In this document: one piece after another, positions 1 to 6,590 of the stretch
Position numbering within the stretch: position 1 is the first letter of the stretch
How the letters are laid out: every line of letters begins with the position of its first letter
From: Spirochaetaceae bacterium
Lineage (GTDB): Bacteria > Spirochaetota > Spirochaetia > Treponematales > Breznakiellaceae
Direction of reading: 5' to 3'
Assembly (NCBI GenBank): GCA_031269165.1
Contig: JAISZQ010000359.1
Location: forward strand, 1-8,799
DNA: 8,799 bases
Made by a program: the position numbers and the translations under genes
Notes under the pieces: generated by a model
The model's database searches: none
What the model was told of the DNA's origin: nothing
Seen by the model: the letters and a program-made list of their open reading frames with translations, nothing else

Positions 1-1
1 C

Positions 2-163
2 GGCTTCAGCCTGAAAAACCGCAAGACTTGGGAGACAACTAACCGAGTTGTCGAACAAGTCCATCTACAAGACGCAATCGGACTTATCGGCGAGATACGA
101 AAGAAACTCAAAGTTCTGGAAGACTTTTACACTGATAGCGGTTCCTTTGGCGGCACTCCTTAG
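2..163 (+). CDS. 3' end of an unrecognised gene (partial)
   Basis: Frame 2 is open from the window edge to a TAG at 161-163 and gives 53 residues with no start inside the window. The peptide is charged and probably helical in its middle (VVEQVHLQDAIGLIGEIRKK), then ends in a Ser/Gly-rich tail. I do not recognise the family. Its base composition differs from the neighbours: about 57 of the first 120 bases are G or C, against roughly 60% for the other genes. This could mean an acquired gene or the eroded end of one. The stop lies about 30 bp before the first palindromic repeat. With only the last 53 codons visible, it could also be a chance open frame. Confidence 0.4.
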   Translation, partial: GFSLKNRKTWETTNRVVEQVHLQDAIGLIGEIRKKLKVLEDFYTDSGSFGGTP

Positions 164-193
164 CGGCGGCCTCGTGTGGGCCATAACGCGGTA

Positions 194-300
194 GCCGTCA
201 TTGCGAGGCGCAAAGCAACGAAGCAATCCAGTGCGGGATGCCTCCTGTCTGGATTGCTTCGCCAACGGCAACTATGTTGCCACCGTCTCGCAATGACGGC
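194..300. repeat. REP-like palindrome, unit 1 (downstream of the partial gene)
   Basis: The outer arms GCCGTCATTGCGAG (194-207) and CTCGCAATGACGGC (287-300) are perfectly complementary. The inner arms GAAGCAATCCAG (220-231) and CTGGATTGCTTC (249-260) are also perfectly complementary. The whole unit can fold into one long interrupted hairpin. Repeats of this 'TCATTGCGAG...GAAGCAATCC' type occur in many bacterial genomes and create spurious ORFs; short open frames crossing this stretch are rejected for that reason. Confidence 0.9.
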
Positions 301-302
301 CC

Positions 303-450
303 CCATCTTCTTAAACCTAATCCCTGTTCCCTATCAACGCCCCCGTCATTGCGAGCGGAGCGCGGCAATCCAGGGCGTTATGCCTTTCTGGATTGCTTCA
401 CCCTGCGGGTTCGCAATGACGGCCATCTTCTTACCTAATCCCTGTTCCCT
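303..450 (+). repeat. Direct-repeat tails following both REP units
   Basis: The 30-nt stretch at 303-332 and the 28-nt stretch at 423-450 are the same apart from a 2-nt indel; both run from CCATCTTCTTA to ACCTAATCCCTGTTCCCT. Each directly follows the right arm of a REP unit. Hairpin plus tail therefore behaves as one module duplicated in tandem. No coding role is visible. Confidence 0.85.
343..422. repeat. REP-like palindrome, unit 2
   Basis: The left arm CCGTCATTGCGA (343-354) pairs with TCGCAATGACGG (411-422). Inner arms GCAATCCAG and CTGGATTGC also pair. The right arm is a variant that contains CACCCTGCGGGTTCG, which differs from unit 1 and matches a half-unit near 8437-8469 in inverted orientation. 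Confidence 0.9.
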
Positions 451-455
451 AAAAG

Positions 456-484
456 AAGGAGACAGCCCCCCGCGTTATGAAGGG
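456..484 (+). repeat. Fragment of the G-rich element at the 3' end of the traX-like gene
   Basis: This stretch (GGAGACAGCCCCC... then TTATGAAGGG) resembles the right end of the G-rich element at 8645-8673 (GGAGACTGCCCCC... then TTCATAAAGG). It abuts the stop codon of the minus-strand gene at 485-487. The similarity is partial, so this is a probable remnant and not a full copy. Confidence 0.5.
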
Positions 485-1303
485 TTACCCGCCCAGAAAC
501 CATGCGGCGCCGTACAGCAGGTAGATATGGGCGGGATAATAAACATAGAAAAAGTATTTGCCGCTCTTTTGGACTTTGCCCCGTTTTCCGTTGTAGAGGA
601 TGATGGGGATAATGGCGAAAACGATCAGCCACTCAAAACTGGCGGGGACGGAATCTTTTGAAAAGTACCACGTAAAGGCGCTTACGGTCAGTACGAGGGC
701 TGCCTGGGCAAACCGGTACTTTCGGAGCAAAGAGAACGCCACGCCCATAAAAACCATTATGAAGCCCCCTTCCGCCAAGAGGGGGTTGGGGATAAAGAGG
801 AGGATCAGGGCGGCGGTCCGGCTTTTGCTTTGGAGGGCCAAGAGCGCGGCAAGGCTTACGATGAGGGGAAGGAGCATTCCCCCGGCGGCGGGGAGTATCT
901 TTGCCGGGCTTTTTTCCCTGAATCCCCTGATGACGCGGTCAATCATCCCCATATACCATGCGGCAAGGAACAGCGTGCCGAAAATATTGTTGATCAGGTT
1001 TATCTGTTCCATGGGCAGAGCGAGGGACACTATCCCGTTCATAGCGGACATAAAAAGGAAACCCGCAAGGAGTTGCAGCATATAACGTTTCCTGCTACGG
1101 GTATAAAAAAAACCTTCGGCGCAAAGAAACAGGAACATCGCCGCCACCGGACGGCCGAGCCAGCTCAACCAGTCCGGTGCTCCCTGCGCGACGAACATCT
1201 GGTGCACATGGTCAAGCGTCATCAGAATAATGCCGACGGCCTTAATGCCCGTCCCCGAAAGAATCCGCCACGGATGCCGGTCTGCTGTTGTCGTGTCTTT
1301 CAT
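485..1303 (-). CDS. TraX-family multi-pass membrane protein
   Basis: The gene encodes 272 residues and is very hydrophobic, with about seven to eight membrane segments. Two family marks are visible: an N-terminal GIILMTLDHVHQMF (residues 24-37, with D31-H32) and a C-terminal KYFFYVYYPAHIYLLY (residues 249-264, with H259). Together they match the TraX family, named for the F-plasmid protein that N-acetylates pilin and distantly related to membrane acyltransferases. By inference this protein transfers an acyl group at the inner membrane to an unknown acceptor; no conjugation genes lie nearby. I chose ATG at 1301-1303. The reading frame stays open upstream to 1477, but that extension runs through a REP half-palindrome and encodes typical repeat junk (HCERNN). 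No Shine-Dalgarno precedes the ATG, and a -10 box sits 7 nt upstream. The gene stands alone with repeats on both sides. Confidence 0.85.
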   Translation of the reverse strand: MKDTTTADRHPWRILSGTGIKAVGIILMTLDHVHQMFVAQGAPDWLSWLGRPVAAMFLFLCAEGFFYTRSRKRYMLQLLAGFLFMSAMNGIVSLALPMEQINLINNIFGTLFLAAWYMGMIDRVIRGFREKSPAKILPAAGGMLLPLIVSLAALLALQSKSRTAALILLFIPNPLLAEGGFIMVFMGVAFSLLRKYRFAQAALVLTVSAFTWYFSKDSVPASFEWLIVFAIIPIILYNGKRGKVQKSGKYFFYVYYPAHIYLLYGAAWFLGG

Positions 1304-1310
1304 GGGCTTG

Positions 1311-1340
1311 AGTATAGTGAATCTTCGCCCCTTTTTACAA
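1311..1340 (-). promoter_or_regulatory. Candidate promoter of the traX-like gene (leaderless?)
   Basis: On the minus strand a -10 TATACT (1316-1311, 5 of 6 consensus) lies 18 nt from a -35-like TTGTAA (1340-1335, 4 of 6). The expected transcription start is at or within a few bases of the ATG at 1303, which would leave essentially no leader. Prediction from sequence only. Confidence 0.5.
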
Positions 1341-1377
1341 CCCGGACTTACGAGAACATCCCCACAACTTTCCCATT

Positions 1378-1415
1378 CCCCGAAGGGGCATAGATTATTT
1401 CGCTCGCAATGACGG
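1378..1415. repeat. Decayed half REP unit with a small C/G palindrome
   Basis: GATTATTTCGCTCGCAATGACGG (about 1393-1415) is the right arm of the REP family with two changes from the usual GATTGCTTCGCTCGCAATGACGG; no left arm is present. Just upstream, CCCC-GAA-GGGG (1378-1388) is a short perfect palindrome with the same core as longer ones elsewhere in the window. The remaining sequence between the traX promoter and 1550 shows no gene. One TTGACA (1512-1517) has no convincing -10. Confidence 0.7.
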
Positions 1416-1550
1416 GTGAGGTGAACCAAAGAGGTTGCCCCGCCCGAAAGAGGATCACTAAACAGTACCCGCGCCACGACAAGGTGCCATGTGGTGTGTT
1501 CACCCGGCGTATTGACAAGTTATAGTCGTTCTCCTTAAGAATACCTAATG

Positions 1551-1650
1551 AGGGGGAAGTCTCCCCCTTCGCTACGGCCCGCCGCTTGCGCTTAGGGTCC
1601 TTCGCTATCCCCCTCTGCGGGGGTTTCCCACCCCCGCAACGCCCCCGGTA
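1551..1650 (-). repeat. G-rich dispersed element, copy 1 (downstream of the DUF4340 gene)
   Basis: Read on the minus strand, the order is: GGGGGCGTTGCGGGGG, a short variable stretch, CCCCGCAGAGGGGGATAGCG, a unique middle, then GCGAAGGGGGAGACTTCCCC. The same order of blocks recurs on the plus strand at 8551-8661. It contains two strong hairpins. One is GGGGGA-AGTC-TCCCCC at 1552-1567 and the other is the stem at 1617-1637. The two copies lie on opposite strands and share their ends but not their middle. Confidence 0.7.
1617..1637 (-). terminator. Possible hairpin terminator after the four-gene operon
   Basis: GCGGGGG and CCCCCGC form a perfect 7-bp stem with a 7-nt loop, about 47 nt past the operon's stop codon. 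No run of U follows on the minus strand, so it is not a canonical intrinsic terminator. It could block 3' exonucleases or simply be part of the G-rich repeat. Confidence 0.3.
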
Positions 1651-1683
1651 CTTTGGTATTATAAAGGAGAATCACTATTGGCA

Positions 1684-2691
1684 CTAATCGGTAAACAGTT
1701 CCTCGCCCGTGCGGAAAATGCGGTTTGCCGTCCAGTCCGAGAGCAGCCACACGTAGGGAGAGCCTGACAGGGAAATCGTTTTCTTGTCGGAGAAGTCCGG
1801 GCCGCGATAGAGGGTGCGGGTCGAGCCGTCGCCGAGTTCCAGTACCACGCGGGAAACCGCATCGGCATCGGTGAAGCCCTCGTCTCCGGGGGAAAGTCCT
1901 GCGGCAAAGTCCTCGCCCACCGCGTCGACGATGCCCCGGACATAGGCGTCGATGTCGGCCGTCTTGGGTTCGCCGCTTACCCCGGTGGGAAGGAGTTCCG
2001 CTTTCCAGCCCTTGCCGTCACGGACAAGGGTGTAGTAGGGCTGGGCGTTGCTTTCTTTATCGGGATCGGCATCGGGGTCAGGCGGGGGAAAAACCGTAAA
2101 ACGCTGGATCGCGTCCGCGTTGAGTTTCACGCCGTTTTCGTCGGGAAAGAGCCGTAAATCTTCCCACGAGGGGCGCGAGCCGTTGGTGAACGTCGAAAAC
2201 CGGTCTTCGCCGCCTCGTACCGTGTCGTCCCCCTGTTTTCGGAGGTGTATGCTACTCTCCGACGCATCCTTCACACCGACCAAAAGCGCAAGCAACGGGT
2301 TGCCGCCCGACAGCACGGTGATTCGGGACGTTTGCTCGTCGGTGAGACCCAGTTTTTCCTGGATTTCACGAGACGACCCCCGCGTCGCATACGCGCCCGA
2401 CTGGGTAAGCGCGGTAAAAAGCTCGTCAACGCGGCTCTGTTTTGCCGGAAACCGCTTGCCCTCATAGACGACAAACCATGTACCGTCGGTTTTTTCGAGG
2501 TCAACGGTATCGGAACCGCGTACTTCGATGCGGTCCGCGACACTCACGCTCTGCGGATCGAGCCAGCGGTAGGCCGCCTGCCACTGATCGGAACGCTCGC
2601 TGTCAAAGATAAAGGTCAGCGCGTAGACAAGGGCAAGAACACCCGCGATGCCGCCGAGAACGATGGCTTTCTTCTTAAAACTCTTCATCAT
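1684..2691 (-). CDS. DUF4340-family membrane-anchored protein
   Basis: The gene encodes 335 residues. A basic start (MMKSFKKKA) leads into one membrane segment at about residues 9-28; the rest is a soluble, acidic domain predicted outside the cytoplasmic membrane. The domain repeats a pattern typical of DUF4340: a modest beta-rich unit such as 'DTVDLEKTDGTWFVV...FPAKQSRVDELFTALTQ' occurs near the start, and similar turns recur near the end. DUF4340 genes commonly follow GldG-like genes, as here, where it is the last gene of the operon 16 nt after its neighbour. A GGGGGA ribosome-binding site lies about 10 nt before the first of two adjacent ATGs; the second (2686-2688) is also possible. Biochemical function is unknown; a structural or substrate-gating subunit of the transporter is an inference. 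Confidence 0.8.
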   Translation of the reverse strand: MMKSFKKKAIVLGGIAGVLALVYALTFIFDSERSDQWQAAYRWLDPQSVSVADRIEVRGSDTVDLEKTDGTWFVVYEGKRFPAKQSRVDELFTALTQSGAYATRGSSREIQEKLGLTDEQTSRITVLSGGNPLLALLVGVKDASESSIHLRKQGDDTVRGGEDRFSTFTNGSRPSWEDLRLFPDENGVKLNADAIQRFTVFPPPDPDADPDKESNAQPYYTLVRDGKGWKAELLPTGVSGEPKTADIDAYVRGIVDAVGEDFAAGLSPGDEGFTDADAVSRVVLELGDGSTRTLYRGPDFSDKKTISLSGSPYVWLLSDWTANRIFRTGEELFTD

Positions 2692-2707
2692 GGTGAATTG
2701 ATCCCCC

Positions 2708-4336
2708 TTATCCTTCCGCCTGTTCGGAAACACGCCCGGCGATTTTCTTGCGCCTTCCCGCGACCGTAAGCCCGAGCACCACCACGGCAAGCGGCATCAC
2801 GACCACGCCCAGAATGTGGGAGAAGCCCATCGCGGCGGCACGTTTTTCTTCGTCGATGATGCGGTCAAGGCGGCCCCCGCCCGAAGCGCGGCTACGGATG
2901 CCGATAATGTCGTCGTCGTTTGAGAGCCAGTCGGCGGCGGCAACGAGAAAGTCGAGGTTGCGCTGGCTGCGCGTCTGCTCCAGAAAGCGGCTCAGTCCCA
3001 TCTCCGCGTCACCCACCACGATGATGCGGGCTTCCTTCGCCGTTACAGGCATATCGGGCAAGGAATCCGGGGCAACCTCGGCTTGCGCATCTTCTTGCCC
3101 GCCCTCGTTGTCGACGGGTTGCGGCTTTGTCGGGAAATAGCGCGGGAAGGTCCCCGTGAGCGCGGCCCCCAGCGTCTTTACGCCCGCCGTCGCGTCCCGT
3201 TCCGTAACCCACGCCCAGCTTTGCGCGGGCATGATGTTAAAGTTTTCCGTTTGCAACCAAGCGTCCTCGGTCGTGGTGAACAGGGCCTCAGCCTCGACGC
3301 CGGGGGGCGCGTCAAGCGTCAGCGGGGACGGCCAGTAGAGGTCGAGCCCTGCGAAGGTCGAGGTGATCGGCTGGAGGCGGTTCCCGTATTCGCCCAGCAC
3401 CGACACCCAGAACGGATACCGGATCAGTTGAATGCGGCCCGGCGCGCCCGGCGTCTCGGCTTGCACGATGTTACTGCTCGTATCGAGGGCAAACTGCGTC
3501 TCGACCGCCACGCCGTAGGTTTTTAGCATCGCAAGGAGCCCGCCTTCCACCGGACGAACAGACAACTGTTCGTCTGAGGCAAGCGCGTCCGTTGCGAACA
3601 ACACCTTCCCGCCACGCTGGACATAGCGGTCGATGCGGTAGAGCGCGTTCTCGGTCAGGTCGTTACCGCCGCCGAACACGAAGAGCGCGGGCAGCATATC
3701 GGGCACCTCGTAATCAGGATAGACCACCGACACGCGGTACCCCGCGCCTTGCAACGCGCTTGACACATAGCCGTAGTCGTTGTCAAACAGTTTCCCGTTG
3801 TCGCCAACCACAATCCCGACATGACGCTCGGACTCGTTCACCAGAGAACGGATCCGCGAGGTGAGGTCGTATTCAATCGTCTCGCTGCCTCCGACCCACG
3901 GGATCACGCTGCTCTTGTCCAGATACTCGATGAGAATCCCGGAATAGACGAGGGCGACCGTTGCTTGGTTGCGCTCGACGACCTGCATCTGCCGGCCCGC
4001 GACACCCAGTTCTTCCACGGAAGCCTGCATCCCGCTCTTCACCGGGTCCTTCACGGAGACGCGGATCTTCCCCCGGCTCCGCGCCGCATATTCACGGAGA
4101 ATGTCCTCGATTTCACCGGGGATCGCATAGGCGGTTTTGAGTTCGTCCGACAAATAATAGGTAATACGCAACTCGCCGGGAATCTCGCGGGAAAGTTCGC
4201 GGGAAGCGGGCGAAATCGTGTAGGCCTTGTTCCGCGTAAGGTCGAGCCGGAACCAGAGCCGCGAACTTACCATGAGCGTCAACACCAGCACGAGCAGCGA
4301 AAGCGCGGTAATGATAGTCGTTTGTTTCTTGTTCAT
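2708..4336 (-). CDS. GldG-like ABC transporter auxiliary protein
   Basis: The gene encodes 542 residues. One membrane segment follows the basic start (about residues 7-25: IITALSLLVLVLTLMVSSRL), a large domain lies outside the membrane, and a second segment near the C-terminus (about 503-526) precedes a basic tail. RLDLTRNKAYTISPASREL after the first segment is the usual opening of the GldG / ABC_transp_aux family. The closing LDFLVAAADWLSNDDDIIGIR is its usual end. A Pro/Asp/Glu-rich linker (around PQPVDNEGGQEDAQAEV) precedes the closing region. I chose ATG 4334-4336 because GAGGT lies 4 nt upstream and the membrane segment starts directly after it. The frame extends to 4507, but only by overlapping the permease gene. 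It starts 11 nt after the permease stop, so it is probably co-translated. In Flavobacterium, GldG works with GldA and GldF in gliding; in other phyla the role is unknown. Confidence 0.85.
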   Translation of the reverse strand: MNKKQTTIITALSLLVLVLTLMVSSRLWFRLDLTRNKAYTISPASRELSREIPGELRITYYLSDELKTAYAIPGEIEDILREYAARSRGKIRVSVKDPVKSGMQASVEELGVAGRQMQVVERNQATVALVYSGILIEYLDKSSVIPWVGGSETIEYDLTSRIRSLVNESERHVGIVVGDNGKLFDNDYGYVSSALQGAGYRVSVVYPDYEVPDMLPALFVFGGGNDLTENALYRIDRYVQRGGKVLFATDALASDEQLSVRPVEGGLLAMLKTYGVAVETQFALDTSSNIVQAETPGAPGRIQLIRYPFWVSVLGEYGNRLQPITSTFAGLDLYWPSPLTLDAPPGVEAEALFTTTEDAWLQTENFNIMPAQSWAWVTERDATAGVKTLGAALTGTFPRYFPTKPQPVDNEGGQEDAQAEVAPDSLPDMPVTAKEARIIVVGDAEMGLSRFLEQTRSQRNLDFLVAAADWLSNDDDIIGIRSRASGGGRLDRIIDEEKRAAAMGFSHILGVVVMPLAVVVLGLTVAGRRKKIAGRVSEQAEG

Positions 4337-4347
4337 GGTTACCTCGA

Positions 4348-5145
4348 TTACCTCCACTTCCTGAACACGAGCACCCGCGTCGTGACGTACAAGAACAGCG
4401 CGGCGCTCACGATAAAGAACAACAGGTCGCGGCTGTCCAAAAGCCCCTTCGCAAAACTCTCGAAGTGGTAGTTGAGCGATATATAAAGAAAGAACGCGGA
4501 GAGCCACGCGGGAAGGGCCTGGGTCGTGGAGATCTGGTTGATGAGCATGACCACGAGCAGCACAGCCGCGCTGCCGAGAAAGGCCGCCGCCTGATTCTTC
4601 GACAGGGCAGACAAAAGGAGGCCGAGTGCCGTGGCCGACGCGCCGAAGAGCAACGCGCCTAAGTACTCGCAGACGATGACGCCGCCGTCAAAATGGCCGA
4701 GCGGCAGAATGCTCAACGGCACGGGGAGGCTCAAGACCAACAGCGCGGCGAGCAACCCCAGCGCGGCGAAAAACTTCCCCAGCACGAGGTCCCCTTCCGA
4801 GAAGGGCATCGTCAAGAGAAGCTCAATGCTCCCCGTCTTGCGCTCCTCCGCCCAAGACTTCATCGTGAAGCCCGGAATCACCAGTATAAACGCGAGCGGA
4901 AACGCGATGAAGTAGGGGCGTAGCGTCGCCTGGTCGCGGATAAAAAACGTCTGGAGATAGTAAAGCCAGACCGCCGTAAACAACAAAAAGAATAGCCCGA
5001 TAAAGTACGTCGCCGGCGCGATGAGAGCCGCATAGAGTTCCTTCCGGGCAAGGGCCAATGACGGCGCAAGGACACTGCGCGGCGCAAAACGGTCTCGCCC
5101 TTTGGCGCTGTCCTGTATAGCAATCGTTTCAATCGTCTCACTCAT
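4348..5145 (-). CDS. ABC-2 type permease, GldF-like
   Basis: The gene encodes 265 residues with about six membrane segments (near 44-64, 78-96, 124-146, 157-181, 187-204 and 240-258). The conserved block FTMKSWAEERKTGSIELLLT (residues 93-112) followed by PFSEGDLVLGKFFA is the coupling region typical of ABC-2 permeases. SLNYHFESFAKGLLDSRDLL (223-242) is typical of the GldF-like branch. It forms the membrane channel that the ATPase drives. Its ATG overlaps the stop of the ATPase gene as ATGA, and GGAGG lies 6 nt before it at 5152-5156, so the two genes are translationally coupled. The substrate is not known. Confidence 0.9.
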   Translation of the reverse strand: MSETIETIAIQDSAKGRDRFAPRSVLAPSLALARKELYAALIAPATYFIGLFFLLFTAVWLYYLQTFFIRDQATLRPYFIAFPLAFILVIPGFTMKSWAEERKTGSIELLLTMPFSEGDLVLGKFFAALGLLAALLVLSLPVPLSILPLGHFDGGVIVCEYLGALLFGASATALGLLLSALSKNQAAAFLGSAAVLLVVMLINQISTTQALPAWLSAFFLYISLNYHFESFAKGLLDSRDLLFFIVSAALFLYVTTRVLVFRKWR

Positions 5146-6377
5146 TGCTTGCCTCCCGATTTGTTTCGTGGGTCGTCGTGGGCCACATCATGGGTCAACT
5201 GCACGAAGATGTCTTCCAGCGTCAACCGTTGCCGGGACATCGACAGTATCTTGTACCGCCGGGCGACGGCCCAGTCAAAAAGCGCCTCGGCAAACGAGTC
5301 TTCATCCGCCACGCCGACCCCCGCATTCCGGGCAAGAAGCGAAACCTCGACCACCTGCCGTGGAGGCAAAGTGGCCACCTGCCGTGGAGGCGAGGCGAGC
5401 CCGTTGTGATAAGAAAGGGCGGTAGGCCCCCCTTCGGGGGGAGGAGGCGCCGCCTCAACCACCTGCCGTGGAGGCGACGTGGGCCCGTTGTGGTAAGAAA
5501 GGGCGGTAGGCCCCCCTTCGGGGGGAGGAGGCATTGCTTCAACCGACAGACTTTCGACTCCGTTCTCCGCCGCAAACTCACCGATTGCCGCTTCGACCGC
5601 CGCCACCGCATTCCCTTCCCCCGAAGGGGGAGCCGAGGCCATCTCCCCGCACGACCAGCCCGCCTCGCCCACCGCAGGTGTGAGACGTAACTTCCAAGAG
5701 ACCCCGCCCTTCATTGAGACGGCGATCTCTTCGGGCGTCCCTTGCGCGGCGATCTTTCCCTCGTTAAGAATGAGCACCCGGTTACAGACGGCCTCGACCT
5801 CCTGCAAGATGTGCGTCGAGAGGATAACCGTCTTTCGCTTGCCCAGTTCCTTGATAAGCGTGCGAATCTCGATGATCTGGTTCGGGTCAAGCCCCGTCGT
5901 CGGCTCGTCGAGGATCAGAATCGGCGGGTCGTGCACGATTGCCCCGGCGAGCCCCGTCCGTTGCCTGAACCCTTTGGAAAGCGTCTCGATCCGCCGCCCC
6001 CGCATGGACGCAAGCCCGCACGCATCGAGTGCCTGGGCGATCCGCGCCGCTCGCTCGCCCTTGTCAATATGCCGGGCATCGGCGACAAAGCCCAGATACT
6101 CATCAACCGTCAGTTCCCCGTAAAGCGGCACCCCCTCCGGCAGATAGCCGATGCGGGCCTTCACCGCCGTACTCTCCTCCTGCACGGACAGCCCGTCAAC
6201 AAAGGCCGCGCCCTCAGTCGGATAGTGGTAGCCGGTCAGAATCTTCATAATCGTCGTCTTCCCCGCGCCGTTTGGCCCCAGAAACCCCAGCACCTGTTCC
6301 TTTCCCACCGAGAAAGAGACCCCCTTCACCGCTTCGACATCGCCGTAGCGTTTCCTGAGTTCCTTAACTTCTATCAT
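5142..6377 (-). CDS. ABC transporter ATPase, GldA-like, with repeat-derived insert
   Basis: The gene encodes 411 residues. The ATPase domain is complete: Walker A GPNGAGKT (34-41), signature LSKGFRQR (133-140), Walker B PILILDEP (152-159, D157/E158) and H-loop H189. The Q-loop has Glu (IGYLPE, E81), which I recall as usual for GldA-like proteins. The C-terminus ends in RLTLEDIFVQLT (384-395), the conserved close of this family. Family members are usually near 300 residues, so about 100 are extra. They lie between the ATPase domain and the closing motif, and much of this is an in-frame palindromic repeat (about 279-344) plus a small palindrome (about 248-255). I chose ATG 6375-6377 because GGGAG lies 6 nt upstream and the ABC domain begins at once. 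The longer frame to 6737 overlaps the divergent TPR gene and has no ABC similarity. This is the first gene of the operon; it hydrolyses ATP to drive the permease that follows. Confidence 0.92.
   Translation of the reverse strand: MIEVKELRKRYGDVEAVKGVSFSVGKEQVLGFLGPNGAGKTTIMKILTGYHYPTEGAAFVDGLSVQEESTAVKARIGYLPEGVPLYGELTVDEYLGFVADARHIDKGERAARIAQALDACGLASMRGRRIETLSKGFRQRTGLAGAIVHDPPILILDEPTTGLDPNQIIEIRTLIKELGKRKTVILSTHILQEVEAVCNRVLILNEGKIAAQGTPEEIAVSMKGGVSWKLRLTPAVGEAGWSCGEMASAPPSGEGNAVAAVEAAIGEFAAENGVESLSVEAMPPPPEGGPTALSYHNGPTSPPRQVVEAAPPPPEGGPTALSYHNGLASPPRQVATLPPRQVVEVSLLARNAGVGVADEDSFAEALFDWAVARRYKILSMSRQRLTLEDIFVQLTHDVAHDDPRNKSGGKQ
5351..5542 (-). repeat. In-frame palindromic repeat inside the ATPase gene
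   Basis: Two adjacent 84-bp copies (5375-5458 and 5459-5542) differ at 8 positions by eye. A further 24-bp piece at 5351-5374 repeats the CCACCTGCCGTGGAGGC start. All spacings are multiples of three (84 and 24), so the frame is kept. On the coding strand each copy gives 28 residues, including PPPPEGGPTALSYHNG and SPPRQV, at about residues 279-306 and 307-334; three residues differ. Each copy contains a perfect CCCCCC-TTC-GGGGGG hairpin (5427-5441 and 5511-5525). Confidence 0.92.
5617..5631. repeat. Short palindrome inside the ATPase gene
   Basis: TCCCCC-GAA-GGGGGA forms a 6-bp stem with a 3-nt loop and encodes part of SAPPSGEG near residue 250. It has the same core type as the longer in-frame repeat but lacks the flanking sequence, so it may be an older remnant or a chance match. 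Confidence 0.55.
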
Positions 6378-6447
6378 GCATAACTCCCGTCCGTTTGTCT
6401 TGTCCTTGTTGCGTCCCGCACGCATTTCCCTCTTGCCGTATGCAGGT

Positions 6448-6476
6448 ATTATAGAAAACACATCTGAAAAGGTAAA
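6448..6476 (-). promoter_or_regulatory. Promoter of the four-gene ABC operon
   Basis: On the minus strand TATAAT (6453-6448) is a perfect -10. TTTACC (6476-6471, 4 of 6) lies 17 nt upstream as the -35. The predicted start near 6441 leaves a leader of about 64 nt, ending with GGGAG before the ATPase ATG. The spacing and match make this the best promoter in the window. Confidence 0.7.
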
Positions 6477-6490
6477 GTTACTCCGTTCAA

Positions 6491-6506
6491 TTCCCCAAAA
6501 GGGGAA
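6491..6506. repeat. Palindrome between the two divergent promoters
   Basis: TTCCCC-AAAA-GGGGAA is a perfect 6-bp inverted repeat, 15 bp upstream of the ABC operon -35 and about 85 bp before the TPR gene. It could be an operator acting on the ABC operon, or a member of the C/G palindrome family. Sequence alone does not decide. Confidence 0.45.
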
Positions 6507-6578
6507 GGCGCGGCACATGACCGGCCCCTGTTTCCCCGATGCCCGAAACGCCGCCCTCAAAAAGCCGGAAATTTTGCC

Positions 6579-6584
6579 GATAAT
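6579..6584 (+). promoter_or_regulatory. -10 box directly before the TPR lipoprotein gene
   Basis: GATAAT (5 of 6 consensus) ends 6 nt before the ATG at 6591. No Shine-Dalgarno is present in that gap. The -35 region is weak: CTCAAA at 6556-6561 matches 3 of 6. If used, transcription would begin at or next to the ATG, giving a leaderless message. Confidence 0.4.
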
Positions 6585-6590
6585 CTGGTT

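Noticed and set aside
133..134. Transposon or insertion-sequence end near the partial gene
   Set aside because: No transposase fragment, terminal inverted repeat or target-site duplication was visible around 120-200.
176..661. 161-codon plus-strand open frame across the REP units
   Set aside because: The sequence is repeat-derived (VIARRKATKQS, RHCERSAAIQ) and then antisense to the traX-like gene.
1304..1477. 58-codon N-terminal extension of the traX-like gene
   Set aside because: It reads through the REP half-arm and lies upstream of the TATACT promoter; its peptide (HCERNN) is a known translation artefact of this repeat family.
1512..1540. Plus-strand promoter with TTGACA
   Set aside because: No acceptable -10 at 16-18 nt and no plus-strand gene follows.
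1657..1770. Plus-strand TATTAT, then AAGGAG and a TTG-started 28-codon frame (1678 onwards)
   Set aside because: It resembles the 5' end of a gene but is antisense to the DUF4340 gene end and stops after 28 codons; could be a relic, but evidence is too thin.
3821..4471. 216-codon plus-strand open frame
   Set aside because: It is antisense to the GldG-like and permease genes, which have full family signatures; high G+C favours such shadow frames.
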